This document shows positions 35,250-46,004 of a stretch of DNA of 64,000 nt, piece by piece. The notes beneath the pieces are model-generated. The model worked only from the letters and a program-made list of their open reading frames with translations, did not search any database and had not been told where the DNA came from. Source of the stretch: Phocoena phocoena (lineage: Eukaryota > Chordata > Mammalia > Artiodactyla > Phocoenidae); NCBI RefSeq assembly GCF_963924675.1, contig NC_089222.1:135744281-135808280 (forward strand). The letters run 5' to 3'. The position numbers were made by a program, and so were the translations under genes. Every line of letters begins with the position of its first letter. Positions within the stretch are counted from its first letter, which is position 1.

Positions 35250-36010
35250 CTTGTTTGACAACTTGATCTGGTAATTTCAAAGAGAGCTGTTACCCTACAA
35301 GGACTGCGGATTCATCCGTTTCTTCTATCTTGGAAAAGTTTTGCCCTATGTATTTAGAAATAATGTCATACAGAATATATAATGGTTCATGACTCTTTCT
35401 ATTTGGAGTTGTACCTATTATCATTATGAAATATTGCTTTTTGTCCTATTTAAAGCTGTTGGTCTTAAATTTCACTTCATCTGATCTTCATGTTGCCTCC
35501 GTTCTTTTGTTTACTCTTGCCCAGTATATTTTCCTATCTCTTTCTTTTCAAGTTTTCTTTAGAATTTTGTTTGGCTCTTTCTCATAAATAGCATATAACC
35601 AATAGTGCTTTAAAACTCTATTTCAGGGCTTCCCTGGTGGCGCAGTGGTTGAGAGTCCGCCTGCCAATGCAGGGGACGCGGGTTCGTGCCCCGGTCCGGG
35701 AAGATCCCACATGCCGCGGAGCGGCTGGGCCCGTGAGCCATGGCCGCTGGGCCTGCGCGTCCGGAGCCTGTGCTCCGCGGCGGGAGAGGCCACAGCATTG
35801 AGAGGCCCGCGTAACGCAAAAAAAAAAAAAAAAACTCTATTTCAGAATATTTTTCATTCAATGGAGGAATTTAATCTAGTCACATTTATTGAGATGTCTA
35901 ATATCTTTGGTCATTTTTTCATCTTACCTCTTTTTTTAACGATTTATTAAAGTTTCTTCTTGTGTCTTATTTTTACTTTCCTTATTTCTCCTGGAGTAGT
36001 CAAGGTTTTT
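35250..36010 (-). repeat. Old L1 ORF2 fragment, antisense, hosting a SINE
   Basis: ATTATCATTATGAAATATTGC at about 35419, GGTCTTAAATTTCACTTCATCTG at about 35461 and TTATTGAGATGTCTAATATC at about 35887 follow the reversed order of old L1 ORF2. A short SINE (35627-35830) splits it. The region is strongly diverged. Confidence 0.6.
35627..35830 (+). repeat. Short GC-rich CHR SINE
   Basis: The clearest + strand copy: head GGCTTCCCTGGTGGCGCAG, B-box GGTTCGTGCCCCGGTCCGGG, body GGAGCGGCTGGGCCCGTGAG and CGCGTCCGGAGCCTGTGC, then poly-A. A perfect 15-bp target-site duplication AAAACTCTATTTCAG lies at 35612-35626 and 35831-35845. About 200 bp; recent by its intact CpGs. Confidence 0.95.
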
Positions 36011-36767
36011 GTTTTTATTTTTTAATTCTTCCTACCCATCTTGTCGTCATGCTTATTGGTAATTGGAAGTTCAATTGTGTATCTTCTTTTATGATTTGAT
36101 TTTTCCTGATCCCATGTACTCCTAGTCTTTCCTTAAAAATGGAACATGGGTAGAAATTTTTTAAGTCCTTGCAAAGTGCCAAAGTGTCTTTCCCTGGCCT
36201 CCTGTATGCATGATATTAGCCAGGCAGAGGAATCTTGGACCAGAGCCTTATCTCTCAAAAGCTGTAAGTCTGGCTCCATTGCTTGGGGACTCTAGCTACT
36301 TTCAGTGAGGATCTGGTGCCATTCAAATTTCCTTCCCTATGTAAACATTTGCTTTTGTTCTCTAGCAGCTGGAGTTTGGGAATTCACCAGATTTTGTCCC
36401 GGTGTGAGTTTTTTTTTTTTCAAATTATTCTTATTTATCTTGCTTGGTGCTTAGAGTGTATTTACATTCAGTCCAAAAATTGGTCTTTATTCAGTTAAGG
36501 GGTGTTTTCTTCTATTTACTTTTCAAGTTAGCTTCTTCATATCATTCTTCTTTCCTTTTCTGAAACTCCCAATATTCAATAGCCAATATTCTCCCAGTTT
36601 GCAATATTATTGAAGACGTACTCGCCAGCTCTCCTATTTTATTCATGATTTTCATTTTATTGAACTTGTACTGTATGTTCTGGGGTCAATCATATCATTG
36701 ATCATTCAGATCAAGTTGTTTACTGGCACCATCATGAGAAAGTGGAAGGCTGAGGGATGGATAGAAA
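36011..36767. other. Intergenic sequence, nothing recognised
   Basis: AT-rich DNA. It may include further diverged antisense L1 sequence, but nothing can be placed with confidence. Confidence 0.35.
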
Positions 36768-36781
36768 CTGTTAGCACTTTT

Positions 36782-36979
36782 TTTTTTTTTTTTTTTGCGG
36801 TATACAGGCCTCTCACTGTTGTGGCTTCTCCCGCTGCGGAGCTCAGGCTCTGGTCGCGCAGGCCAGGCCTCACGGGCCCAGCTGCTCTGCGTCATGTGGG
36901 ATCTTCCCGGACTGGGGCACGAACCCGTGTCCCTTGCATCGGCAGGCAGACTCTCAACCGCTGCGCCGCCAAGGAAGCC
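36782..36979 (-). repeat. Short GC-rich CHR SINE, antisense
   Basis: T-rich tail at the left, GCGGTATACAGGCCTCTCAC after it, and the head GCCGCCAAGGAAGCC at the right. The 14-bp target-site duplication CTGTTAGCACTTTT is at 36768-36781 and 36980-36993. The body lacks about 10 bases (around 36865) compared with the other short copies. Confidence 0.92.
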
Positions 36980-37335
36980 CTGTTAGCACTTTTTATACGA
37001 ATTGCTTGGGATGGTTTATACCTGGAAGGCAGGAGGATCCAAAACCCCTTGATGGGGAGACTACATCAGCAAGGGGGCAGCTTCAGATTCAGATGTTTTC
37101 AGTCTGAGCAAACCCAGGATGAATCCAGTTTCTAGAGAAAGTATCAGTGTTGACAGTTTTGAAGTTTAGTTTATCCTTAGATCTTCTTAATTATTTCCTG
37201 GAATCAAGTCATTTCTCCCTCTGTGCTCTGTTTATGGGCCCACAAGCTTGCCTATCACCCCACCCTGGGTTCTGAGTATTGTTATCCTTTGTTCCTGTGT
37301 CAGCTTCCTCCTGAGCCTATGTCCTCTGTTCACCT

Positions 37336-37762
37336 CCCACCTGTATTAGCTTAAGCTGCCACGACAAAGTACCACAAACTGGGTGGCTTAAACAAAAGAA
37401 ATTTATATCTCACAGTTCTGGAGCCTGGAAGTCCAAGGTCAGGTGTTGGCAGGGTTGGGGTTTGGCGGGCCTCTCTTCTTGGCTTGCAGATGGCTATGTT
37501 CTTGTTGTGTCCTCACAGGGTCTTTCCTCCTCACATGGTCTTTCCTCTATGTGTGCGTGTTCCTGGTGTCTCTTTTTGTGTCCAAATTTCCTCTTCTTTT
37601 AAGGAACCAGTCAGATTGGATTAGGGCCCACCCTAATGACCTCATTTAACCTTATTTACCTTTTTAAAGGCCCAAACACAGTCCCATTCTGAGGTATTAA
37701 ATATTAAGGCTACAACATATAAGTTTGGGGGACACAATTCAGTCCTTAACACACCCCTGGAC
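37336..37762 (+). repeat. Old mammalian interspersed repeat, near full length
   Basis: The order is GCTGCCACGACAAAGTACC, CTGGGTGGCTTAAACAAAAG, CTCACAGTTCTGGAGCCTGG, TTGGATTAGGGCCCACCC, TGACCTCATTTAACC and GGGGGACACAATTCAGTCC. It is the same family as 26670-27340 and more complete here. Class name not recalled. Confidence 0.75.
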
Positions 37763-39097
37763 CTTAGTGCAGGCTCAGTCTGTAGTAGATGCTCAGTAAA
37801 GTTTTGTTTATTGCTTAAATGAAAGTCTCCCAGTGTGTTCTCTTTCCCTGTTTTGATTTTCAAGCAGGTTGTTACGCATGAGATGGCAAATGCTTTCTTA
37901 AGATAAATGAACTACCTCTTTATTGTCTATTTTATCCGTAGGCAGTCATATTTTACATAAAAAAAAAACTCTATAGTGGCGTGAATATACAGTCCTTTCT
38001 TTTTTTATTTTTCTTTCCCCCAAAATATCCTGCTGTTGCATGGTAATGAAATGAGCTCTATGCCTGAGGTCAGATTCAGCCCATAGTCTCTGTGGCAAAG
38101 CCACCGAATTTCTCACAACAGACGTGTGTTTGTCTGTGGGGATTTGAATCTGTGTTATTGCATGCTGGATTTACCTACCTTGGGAATTTAGTTCCTTTTT
38201 TATTTCTTGGCATACTATATCTGTTTCATCGTATTTATTTCCATTCTCTGCCCCCAGCTCTGACAAATCTGAATTTTTCAAAAAGCACAGAGAAATGTAT
38301 TATACTGATTGTGTCAGTTATTTGTGGTTGTTCTTCGAGTTTATAATAATGAAAAGATGGAATTTAAATTTTTTCCTTTGGCTATTTTATTCTTTTGCAT
38401 TCTTAATTTTTGTATTTTGCTTTCAGTCTCCTTACTGAATTTTTGATCTCTGAAAGAGCAATTTAAAATAGCCATCCAATGGTATATGTATCCACAACAG
38501 AGGTTGTTGCCAAGCATACAAAATGAATGGATTCCTTATTGAAATGTGAAATGCCTACACAGCAGAGTCTATGTATAGAACTGAGATGGAGATTTGGAAT
38601 TGGATTCTACCATGGATATCATCAGGATGACAGCTTCCAATGGGCTTAGAATTTCATTGAATTTAATAGTCTACCAATGCTGTCTAATGAAGCAATGTGA
38701 TTTTCTTCTGCCATGGTCTCAAAAGCCAAGAAGAGTTCATGTCCTGGCCATTCTAAACTACTCGCTATGATCCACACTTTCCACACTCTGGTTCTTTTCT
38801 GGCTCATGAGCATGACTTTCCATTTGCTGAGAACACTCTTCCTGCCCTGCTCACTGGGCAGCCTTTCCTGATCCCAAACTAGCCTACGTGCTCTCCAAGG
38901 GCTCCCAAAGGTCCTAGCCACTCCTCCTGAGCATATATAATGCTGATTTGAAAGTCGTTGCTGACATGTCTGTCTCTCCCTTTTGACTAAAAATCCTTAC
39001 TATGCCAGGCACCACTTTGGAAGCTGATGTGGCCTATGGATCTTACCTCAAAATTATGTTTTAAGTGCATGAAATAAAACACATTGGGTTCTGATTC
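37763..39097. other. Intergenic sequence, nothing recognised
   Basis: About 1.3 kb without a repeat, exon or RNA gene that I can name. It borders the 5' end of the old L1. Confidence 0.4.
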
Positions 39098-40421
39098 AGG
39101 GCAAGATGGAGTAAGCACATTCCAACCTGTCTGAAAAGCAAACGGTAATTTGCAAACTGGTGAAGAAGACAGAATCTGAAGAATCCCCAAACTTGTGGTG
39201 AGTTACCATTTTTTCCTCTCCAGAACCCCCCAGCCTAAAGTAAGTGCAGCTCTAAACCCAGAAATGGGCACTGGTGCCTATAGAGAGAGTCCCACTCAGA
39301 TCCTGCCATAGGGAGCAGGAAGGAGGTCTCCTAATACTGAGAAGTGGTGGAGAAATCCCCTGTTTTGTTTTCCTTTTCTCCATTCTCTTGTGCCCCAGAC
39401 TCCAAGCCATCCTGTGGTGTCAGGGGCATGAGAGCTTATAGGATCCTAAAACTGAGGGAGGAGAATCATCCCTCTGATCAGAAGAGCTGTGGTCCCAAGA
39501 GCATAGGGCAAATTCCCAATGCTTTTTTTCTTTTTTTCCCCTTTCTGCTACCACTACTGTCCCTGGACACAGATGCAGTTGTGGAAAATGCATAGAAGAG
39601 CAGGCTAAGTAAAGCCCCAGCTTTTTGGCCAGGGGACCAAAAAGTTGAGCCCCTGGGAACTGGAAACTACCATAGGGAAGGAAGAGGTAGGGAAAGCAAC
39701 CCCAGAAAGTTGTTGATGAACTTCTGGGCTCACCCCTGAGATGCACAAGAATAGACCTGACCTCAAATAGCACACCATACATTTTGAGAACAGAACTACA
39801 AAAGAGACCACTGCCTAGGTTTCAGACTGGCTACTGAATAGTGTACACAGGCTGAAATCTTGTAAAATATTTCAGACCTGAAATCTTGTAAAACAAGACG
39901 TATTAGAATCATAACCCATGGAAGACTGGTTGGAACTCAACCTGGTAGACTCTGATGAAAAAAAAAAAAAAAATCAACATTCTCCATAGGATTTAGATAA
40001 AAGCTAGAGTCTTGTAACATAATCATCCAAATGTCCAGGAAACAATTAAAAATTACTCAGCACATGTGAAGAATTGGGAAAATCTCAATTTGTATGGGAA
40101 AAGACAGTCAACAGAAGCCAATACTTAGATGACACAGAATTTAAAGCAACTATTATAAAAACACTCCAACATGTAAGAACAAACATTTTTTAAATGAATG
40201 AGGGATTAAAAGTCTCAGAAAAGAAAAAAAACATATAAAGAAGAACCAAAAGGAAACTTTAGGATGGAAAAATACTACAACCAATATAAAAACCTCCCTG
40301 GATAGGGCTCAATAGCAGAATGGAGATGACAGAAGAAAGAGTCAGTGAACTTTAATGTAAATCAATAGAAATTATAAAATCTGAACAATACAGAGAAAAA
40401 AGATTAAAAGTAAAAAAGAAC

Positions 40422-40461
40422 ATTTGACACTTTCCCATCAACTGGTGGGAAAGTGTCAAAT
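40422..40461. repeat. Perfect 16-bp inverted repeat with 8-base loop
   Basis: ATTTGACACTTTCCCA at 40422-40437 and its exact complement at 40446-40461 flank the loop TCAACTGG. It lies inside old L1 ORF1 and replaces consensus sequence there. The perfection contrasts with the diverged surroundings, so it probably arose recently by snap-back template switching. Confidence 0.95.
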
Positions 40462-40542
40462 ATTCTAACAATCTTATCCTAGGAGTCCTAGGAAGAAAGG
40501 ATATGGTGCATAGAAAATGTATGAAGAAACAATGGCTAAAAA

Positions 40543-40603
40543 CTTGCCAAATTTGTAGAAAGGCATAAATCTGCTTGCCAAATTTGTAGAAAGGCATAAA
40601 TCT
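40543..40603. repeat. 31-bp direct tandem duplication
   Basis: The unit starting CTTGCCAAATTTGTAGAAAGG and ending CATAAATCT occurs at 40543-40572 and again at 40574-40603, identical over 30 bases with one G between. It is in old L1 ORF1; the consensus has one copy. Confidence 0.95.
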
Positions 40604-41279
40604 AAAGACTCAAGAAGTCTAAGAAACCCCAAAGAAGATAAACCCAAAGAAATCCATGCCCAGATATATCATTACCAAACTGTTGAAAACTAAAGAAGAA
40701 AAAACAACATGTAAAGCAACCAGAAAAAAAACAACACTTCACTTATAGAATAACATGATTCAAATAGCCATAGATTTCTCCAGAAGGAAATGGGACATTT
40801 TAAAAGAATATTTTAAAAGAACTGTCAACCAACAATTCTATATGCAGTAAAAATATCCTTCAGAAATGAAGATGAAATAAAGACATTCTTAGGTGAAAGA
40901 CACGGAAGAGAGACTTCATTGTCACCAGCTCTATTGCTTCAGGATGAGAAATGACACCAGACGGAAGCTGGAACATCAAAAATGAAGGAAGAACAACAGA
41001 AGTGGCACATACCTGGGTAAGTATGACAGACGGTTCTTCTCTTGAGTTCTTTAAATGTGTTTGATGGTTAAAAAACAAAATTATAACATTGTCTAGTAGG
41101 ATTTCAGTGTATGTTGAGGTAACAAATACGACAATGGCAACATAAAGGAGGGAGGGTAATGGTGCCTACACAGTGGTAATATATCACTTGAAGTGCTAAA
41201 TATTGATTCTACAAAGATTATGAAAAGTTGAGTATGTATATTTTAATCCCTAGAACAGCAGCTTAAAACTTACACAAAA

Positions 41280-41590
41280 GAGTGGTACATGGCCCCAGCC
41301 ATCTTGAATTGCAGTGTCTCCACAGCACTTCTGTGAGCTGAGGTATTGGGCATAGCTTTTCGCTCAGGGATCTTTGGTTTGAAGCTGAGGGCAAGACCTC
41401 TGTATGCGGTACCCTATGAGCAAGTGAAATTGGACTAAACGCAATTGAGAAGAAAAAAAAGGAACTCATGTTCCCTTCTTCCTGCTGGTGTTCCCTTCTT
41501 CTGTCTGTGGTACTACAGTATCTGGTGCTACAACAAGTCAGTTGCTGAGCTCTCATTGGCTGCCGGCAGCCAAAGTACCAGTTTACCCAT
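41280..41590 (+). other. Leader segment upstream of the L1 5'UTR inside the insertion
   Basis: This part lies between the left target-site duplication and the recognisable L1 start, so it travelled with the L1. It has no similarity to the L1 5'UTR that I know. It contains a CTCATTGGCTGCCGGCAGCC stretch (41550-41570) with a CCAAT-like box, and two copies of GTTCCCTTCTTC about 20 bases apart (near 41470 and 41489). It may be a 5'-transduced genomic segment, an upstream exon, or the true promoter of this L1 subfamily. Confidence 0.55.
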
Positions 41591-41955
41591 CAGCACACTA
41601 ACTCAGGAGGACCTTCAAGATGGCGGAGGAGTAAGACGTGGAGATCACCTTCCTTCCCACAAATACATCAAAACTACATCTAAATGTGGAACAACTCCTA
41701 CAGAACACCTACTGAATGCTGACAGAACTCATACACCCCAGAAGGCAGGAAACTCCCCACATACCTGGCCGTGTGGCCAGGTGCTCTGGCCGGGTGTCAG
41801 GCCTGAGCCTCTGAGGTGGGAGAGCCGAGTTCAGAACATTGGACCACCAGAGACCTCCAGGACCCACATAATATCAATTGGCGAGAGCTTTCCCAGAGAT
41901 CTCCATCTCAATGCTATGACCCAGCTCCACTCAAAAACCAGAAAGATCCATAAAG

Positions 41956-44900
41956 ACTGAAAATGAAGGGATGGAAAAAGATATTCCATGCAAAAAGGAA
42001 ATCAAAAGAAAGCTGGAGTAGCAATTCTCATATCAGACAAAATAGACTTTAAAATAAAGACTATTACAAGGGACAAAGAAGGATACTACATAATGAACAA
42101 GGGGTCAATCCAGGAAGAAGATATAACAATTGTAAATATTTATGCACCCAATGTAGGAGCACCTCAATACATAAGGCAAATGCTAACAGCCATAAAAGGG
42201 GAAATCGACAGTAACACAATCATAGTAGGGGACTTTAACACCCTACTTTCACCAGTGGACAGATCAACCAAAATGAAAATAAATAAGGAAACACGAGCTT
42301 TAAATGATACATTAAACAAGATGGACTTGATTGATATTTATAGGACATTCCATCCAAAACAACAGAATACACTTTCTTCTCAAGTGCTCATGGAATATTC
42401 TCCAGGATAGTTCATATATTGGGGCACAAATCAAGCCTTGGTAAATTTAAGAAAATTAAAATAATATCAAGTATCTTTTCCGAGCACAACACTATGAGAA
42501 TAGATATCAATTACAGGAAAAAAACCATAAAAAAATACAAACACAAGGAGGCTAAACAATACGCTAATAAATAACCAAGATATCACTGAAGAAATCAAAG
42601 AGGAAATAAAAGAATACCTAGAAACAAATGACAATGAAAACATGACGGCCCAAAACCTATGAGATGCAGCAAAAGCATTTCTAAGAGGGAAGTTTACAGC
42701 AATGCAATCCTACCTCAAGAAACAAGAAACATCGCAAATAAACAATGTAACCTTACACCTAAAGCAATTAGAGAAAGAAGAACAAAAAAACCCCAAAGTG
42801 AACAGAAGGAAAGAAATCATAAAGATCAGATCAGAAATAAATGAAAAAGAAATGAAGGAAACAGTAGCAAAGATCAATAAAACTAAAAGCTGGTTCTTTG
42901 AGAAGATAAACAGAAATGATAAACCATTAGCCAGACTCATCAAGAAAAAAAGAGAGAAGACTCAAATCAATAGAATTAGAAATGAAAAAGGAGAAGTAAC
43001 AACTGACACTGCAGAAATACAAAGGATCATGAGAGATTACTACAAGCAACAATATGCCAATAAAATGGACAACCTGGAAGAAATGGACAAATTCTTAGAA
43101 AAGCACAACTTCCCGAGACTGAACCAGGAAGAAATAGAAAATATAAAGAGACCAATCACAAGCACTGAAAGTGAGACTGTGATTAAAAATCTTCCAACAA
43201 ACAAAAGCCCAGGACCAGATGGATTCACAGGCGAATTCTATCAAACATATAGAGAAGAGCTAACACCTATCCTTCTCAAACTCTTCCAAAGTAAAGCAGA
43301 GGGATGAACATTCCCAAGCTCATTCTATGAGGCCACTGTCACCCTGATAACAAAACCAGACAAAGATGTCACAAAAAAACACTACAAGCCAATATCACTG
43401 ATGACCATAGAGGCAAAAATCCTCAACAAAATACTAACAAACAGAATCCAACAGCACATTAAAAGGGTCATACACCATGATCAAGTGGGGTTTATCCCAG
43501 GAATGCAAGGATTCTTCAATATATGCAAATCAATCAATGTGATACACCATATTAATAAACTGAAGGAGAAAAACCATATGATCATCTCAATAGATGCAGG
43601 AAAAGCTTTTGACAAAATTCAACATCCATTTATGACAAAAGCTCTCCAGAAAATAGGCATAGAGGGAACTTACCTCAACACAATAAAGGCCATATATGAC
43701 AAACCCACAGCCAACATCGTTCTCAATGGTGAAAAACTGAAACCATTTCCACCAAGATAAGGAACAAGACAAGGTTGTCCAGTCTCACCACTGTTATTCA
43801 ACATAGTTTTGGAAGTTTTAGCCACAGCAATCAGAGACAAAAAAGAAATAAAAGGAATACAAATCAGAAAAGAAGATGTAAAACCGTCACTGTTTGCAGA
43901 TGACATGACACTATACATAGAGAATCCTAAAGATGCTACCAGAAAACGATTAGAGCTAATCAATAAATTTGGTAAAGTAGCAGGATACAAAATTAATGCA
44001 CAGAAATGTCTTGCATTCCTATATACTAATGATGAAAAATCTGAAAGTGAAATTAAGGGAACACTTCCATTTACCACTGCAACAAAAAAATAAAAATCAT
44101 AGGAATAAACCTACCTAAGGAGACAAAAGACCTGTATGCAGAAAATTATAAGACACTGATGAAAGAAATTAAAGATGATACAAACAGATGGAGAGATATA
44201 CCATGTTCTTGGATTGGAAGAATCAAGATTGTGAAAATGACTATACTACGCAAAGCAATCTACAGATTCAATGCAATCCCTATCAAACTACCAATGGCAT
44301 TTTTCACAGAGCTAGAACAAAACATTTCAAAATTTGTATGGAAACACAAAAGATCCCAAATAGCCAAAGCAATCTTGAGGAAGAAAAAGGGATCTGGAGG
44401 AATCAGGCTCCCTGACTTCAGACTGTACTACAAAGCTACAATAATCAAGACAGTATGGTACTGGCACAGAAACAGAAATATAGATCAATGGAACAGAATA
44501 GAAAGCCCAGAGATAAACCATGCACATATGGTCACCTTATCTTTGATAAAGGAGACAAGAATATACAATGGAGAAAAGACAGCCTCTTCAATAAGTGGTG
44601 CTGGGAAAACTGGACAGCTACACATAAAAGAATGAAATTAGAACTCCCTAACGCCATACACAAAAATAAACTCAGAACGTTTTGAAGACCTAAATGTAAG
44701 GCCAGACACTATAAAACTCTTAGAGGAAAACATAGGCAGAACACTCTATGACATAAATCACAGCAAGATCCTTTTAGACCCACCTCCTAGAGAAATGGAA
44801 ATAAAAACAAATATAAACAAATGGGACCTAATGAAACTTAAAAGCTTTTGCACAGCAAAGGAAGCCATAAACAAGATGAAAAGACAACCCTCAGAATGGG

Positions 44901-45529
44901 AGAAAATCTTTGCAAATGAAGCAACTGACAAAGGATTAATCTCCAAAATATACAAACAGCTCATGCAGCTCAATATCAAAATAAAAAACCCAATCCAAAA
45001 ATGGGCAGAAGACCTAAATAGACATTTCTCCAAAGAAGATACACAGATTGCCAACAAACACATGAAAGGATGCTCAACATCACTAATCATTAGAGAAATG
45101 CAAATCAAAACTACTATGTGGTATCACCTCACACTGGTCAGAATGGCCATCATCAAAAACTCTACAAACAATAAATGCTGGAGAGGGTGTGGAGAAAAGG
45201 GAACCCTCTTGAACTCTTGGTGGGAATATAAATTGATACAGCCACTATGGAGAACAGTTTGGAGGTTCCTCAAAAAACTAAAAATACAACTACCATATGA
45301 CCCAGCAATCCCATTACTGGGCATATACCCTGAGAAAACCATAATTCAAAAAGAGTCACGTAGCACAATGTTCACTGCAGCTCTATTTACAATAGCCAGG
45401 ACATGGAAACAACCTAAGTGTCCATCGACAGATGAATGGATAAAGAAGAGGTGGTACATATATACAATGGAATATTACTCAGCCTTCGAAAGAAACGAAA
45501 TTGAGTTATTTGTAGTGAGATGGATGTAG
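41956..45529 (+). pseudogene. L1 ORF2 (endonuclease/reverse transcriptase), truncated and frameshifted
   Basis: ORF2p nicks target DNA and reverse-transcribes L1 RNA. Here the sequence starts at about residue 75 of the family protein (KGWKKIF). A one-base insertion near 41990 shifts frame; the next piece (41988-42410) holds the endonuclease part with ISDKIDF, IYAPN and VGDFNT. The frame breaks again near 42360-42700. The piece 42702-43307 has [14 protein letters not shown] (finger region) and ends at a stop; 43401-43760 has QVGFIPG and AFDKIQH; 43809-44093 has the FADD catalytic motif at 43893-43904. The C-terminal pieces are 44159-44635 and 44795-45529. At least five breaks make it non-functional. 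No N-terminal endonuclease residues are present. Confidence 0.9.
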
Positions 45530-45953
45530 CTAGATTCTGTCATACAAGTGAAGTAAGTCAGGAAGAGAAAAACAAATACCATATGCTAACACATATGTAT
45601 GGATTCTAAAAAAAAAAGATGGTTCTGAAAACCGAGGGGCAGGACAGGAATAAAGACACAGATGTAGAGAATGGAGTTGAGGCCATGGGGAGGGGGAAGG
45701 GTAAGCTGGGACGAGGTGAGAGAGTGGCATTGACATATATACACTACCAAATGTAAGACAGATAGCTAGTGGGAAGTAGCCGCATAGCACAATGAGATCA
45801 GGTTAGTGCTTTGTGATCACCTAGAGGGGTGGGATAGGGAGGGTGGGAGGGAGACACAAGAGGGAGGGTATATGGGGATATATGAATACATATAGCTGAT
45901 TTATTTTGTTGTACAGCAGAAACTAACACAACAGTGTAAAGCAATTATACTCC

Positions 45954-45959
45954 AATAAA
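45954..45959 (+). terminator. L1 polyadenylation signal AATAAA
   Basis: The hexamer sits in CTCCAATAAAGATG, the normal 3' terminus of cetartiodactyl L1, just before the A-rich tail. Confidence 0.85.
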
Positions 45960-46004
45960 GATGTTTTAAAAAAATAAAAAATATAAAAATTAAAATGAAA
46001 AAAA

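Larger units (their letters stand above)
39098..41279 (+). mobile_element. Old L1 (L1MA/L1MB-like), 5' half: 5'UTR and ORF1 remnant
   Basis: It begins near GGCAAGATGGAGTAAGCAC, the diverged L1 5' end. Positions 40330-41000 follow ORF1 in order: AATGGCTAAAAACTTGCC, AAGAAACCCCAAAGAAG, CAAACTGTTGAAAAC and TCCAGAAGGAAATGG. The inter-ORF stretch runs to 41279, where a younger L1 is inserted. The reading frame is full of stops. The element resumes at 46005. The ORF1 part carries a hairpin and a tandem duplication listed separately. Confidence 0.75.
41280..46004 (+). mobile_element. Younger L1 insertion with internal 5'UTR-to-ORF2 junction
   Basis: The insertion interrupts the old L1. Its limits come from the duplicated host string TTACACAAAA at 41270-41279 and 46005-46014. 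Inside, in order: about 310 bp of leader (41280-41590), the L1 5'UTR start (CCTTCAAGATGGCGGAGGAG at 41611), a junction at about 41955/41956, ORF2 from the endonuclease onwards (to 45529), the 3'UTR with its G-rich tract (about 45690-45870), AATAAA at 45954-45959 and an A-rich decayed tail. ORF1 and the ORF2 start are missing. ORF2 has several frameshifts and stops, so it cannot act on its own. It is much less diverged than its host. Confidence 0.88.

Noticed and set aside
35640..35700. tRNA-like A and B boxes on the + strand
   Set aside because: Belong to the CHR SINE head; no cloverleaf of a functional tRNA can be closed. The same applies to the other SINE copies.
42702..45529. Reverse-transcriptase frames that might suggest an active element or a retron-like system
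   Set aside because: They are ordered pieces of L1 ORF2 with at least five breaks and no N-terminal endonuclease start; a dead L1.
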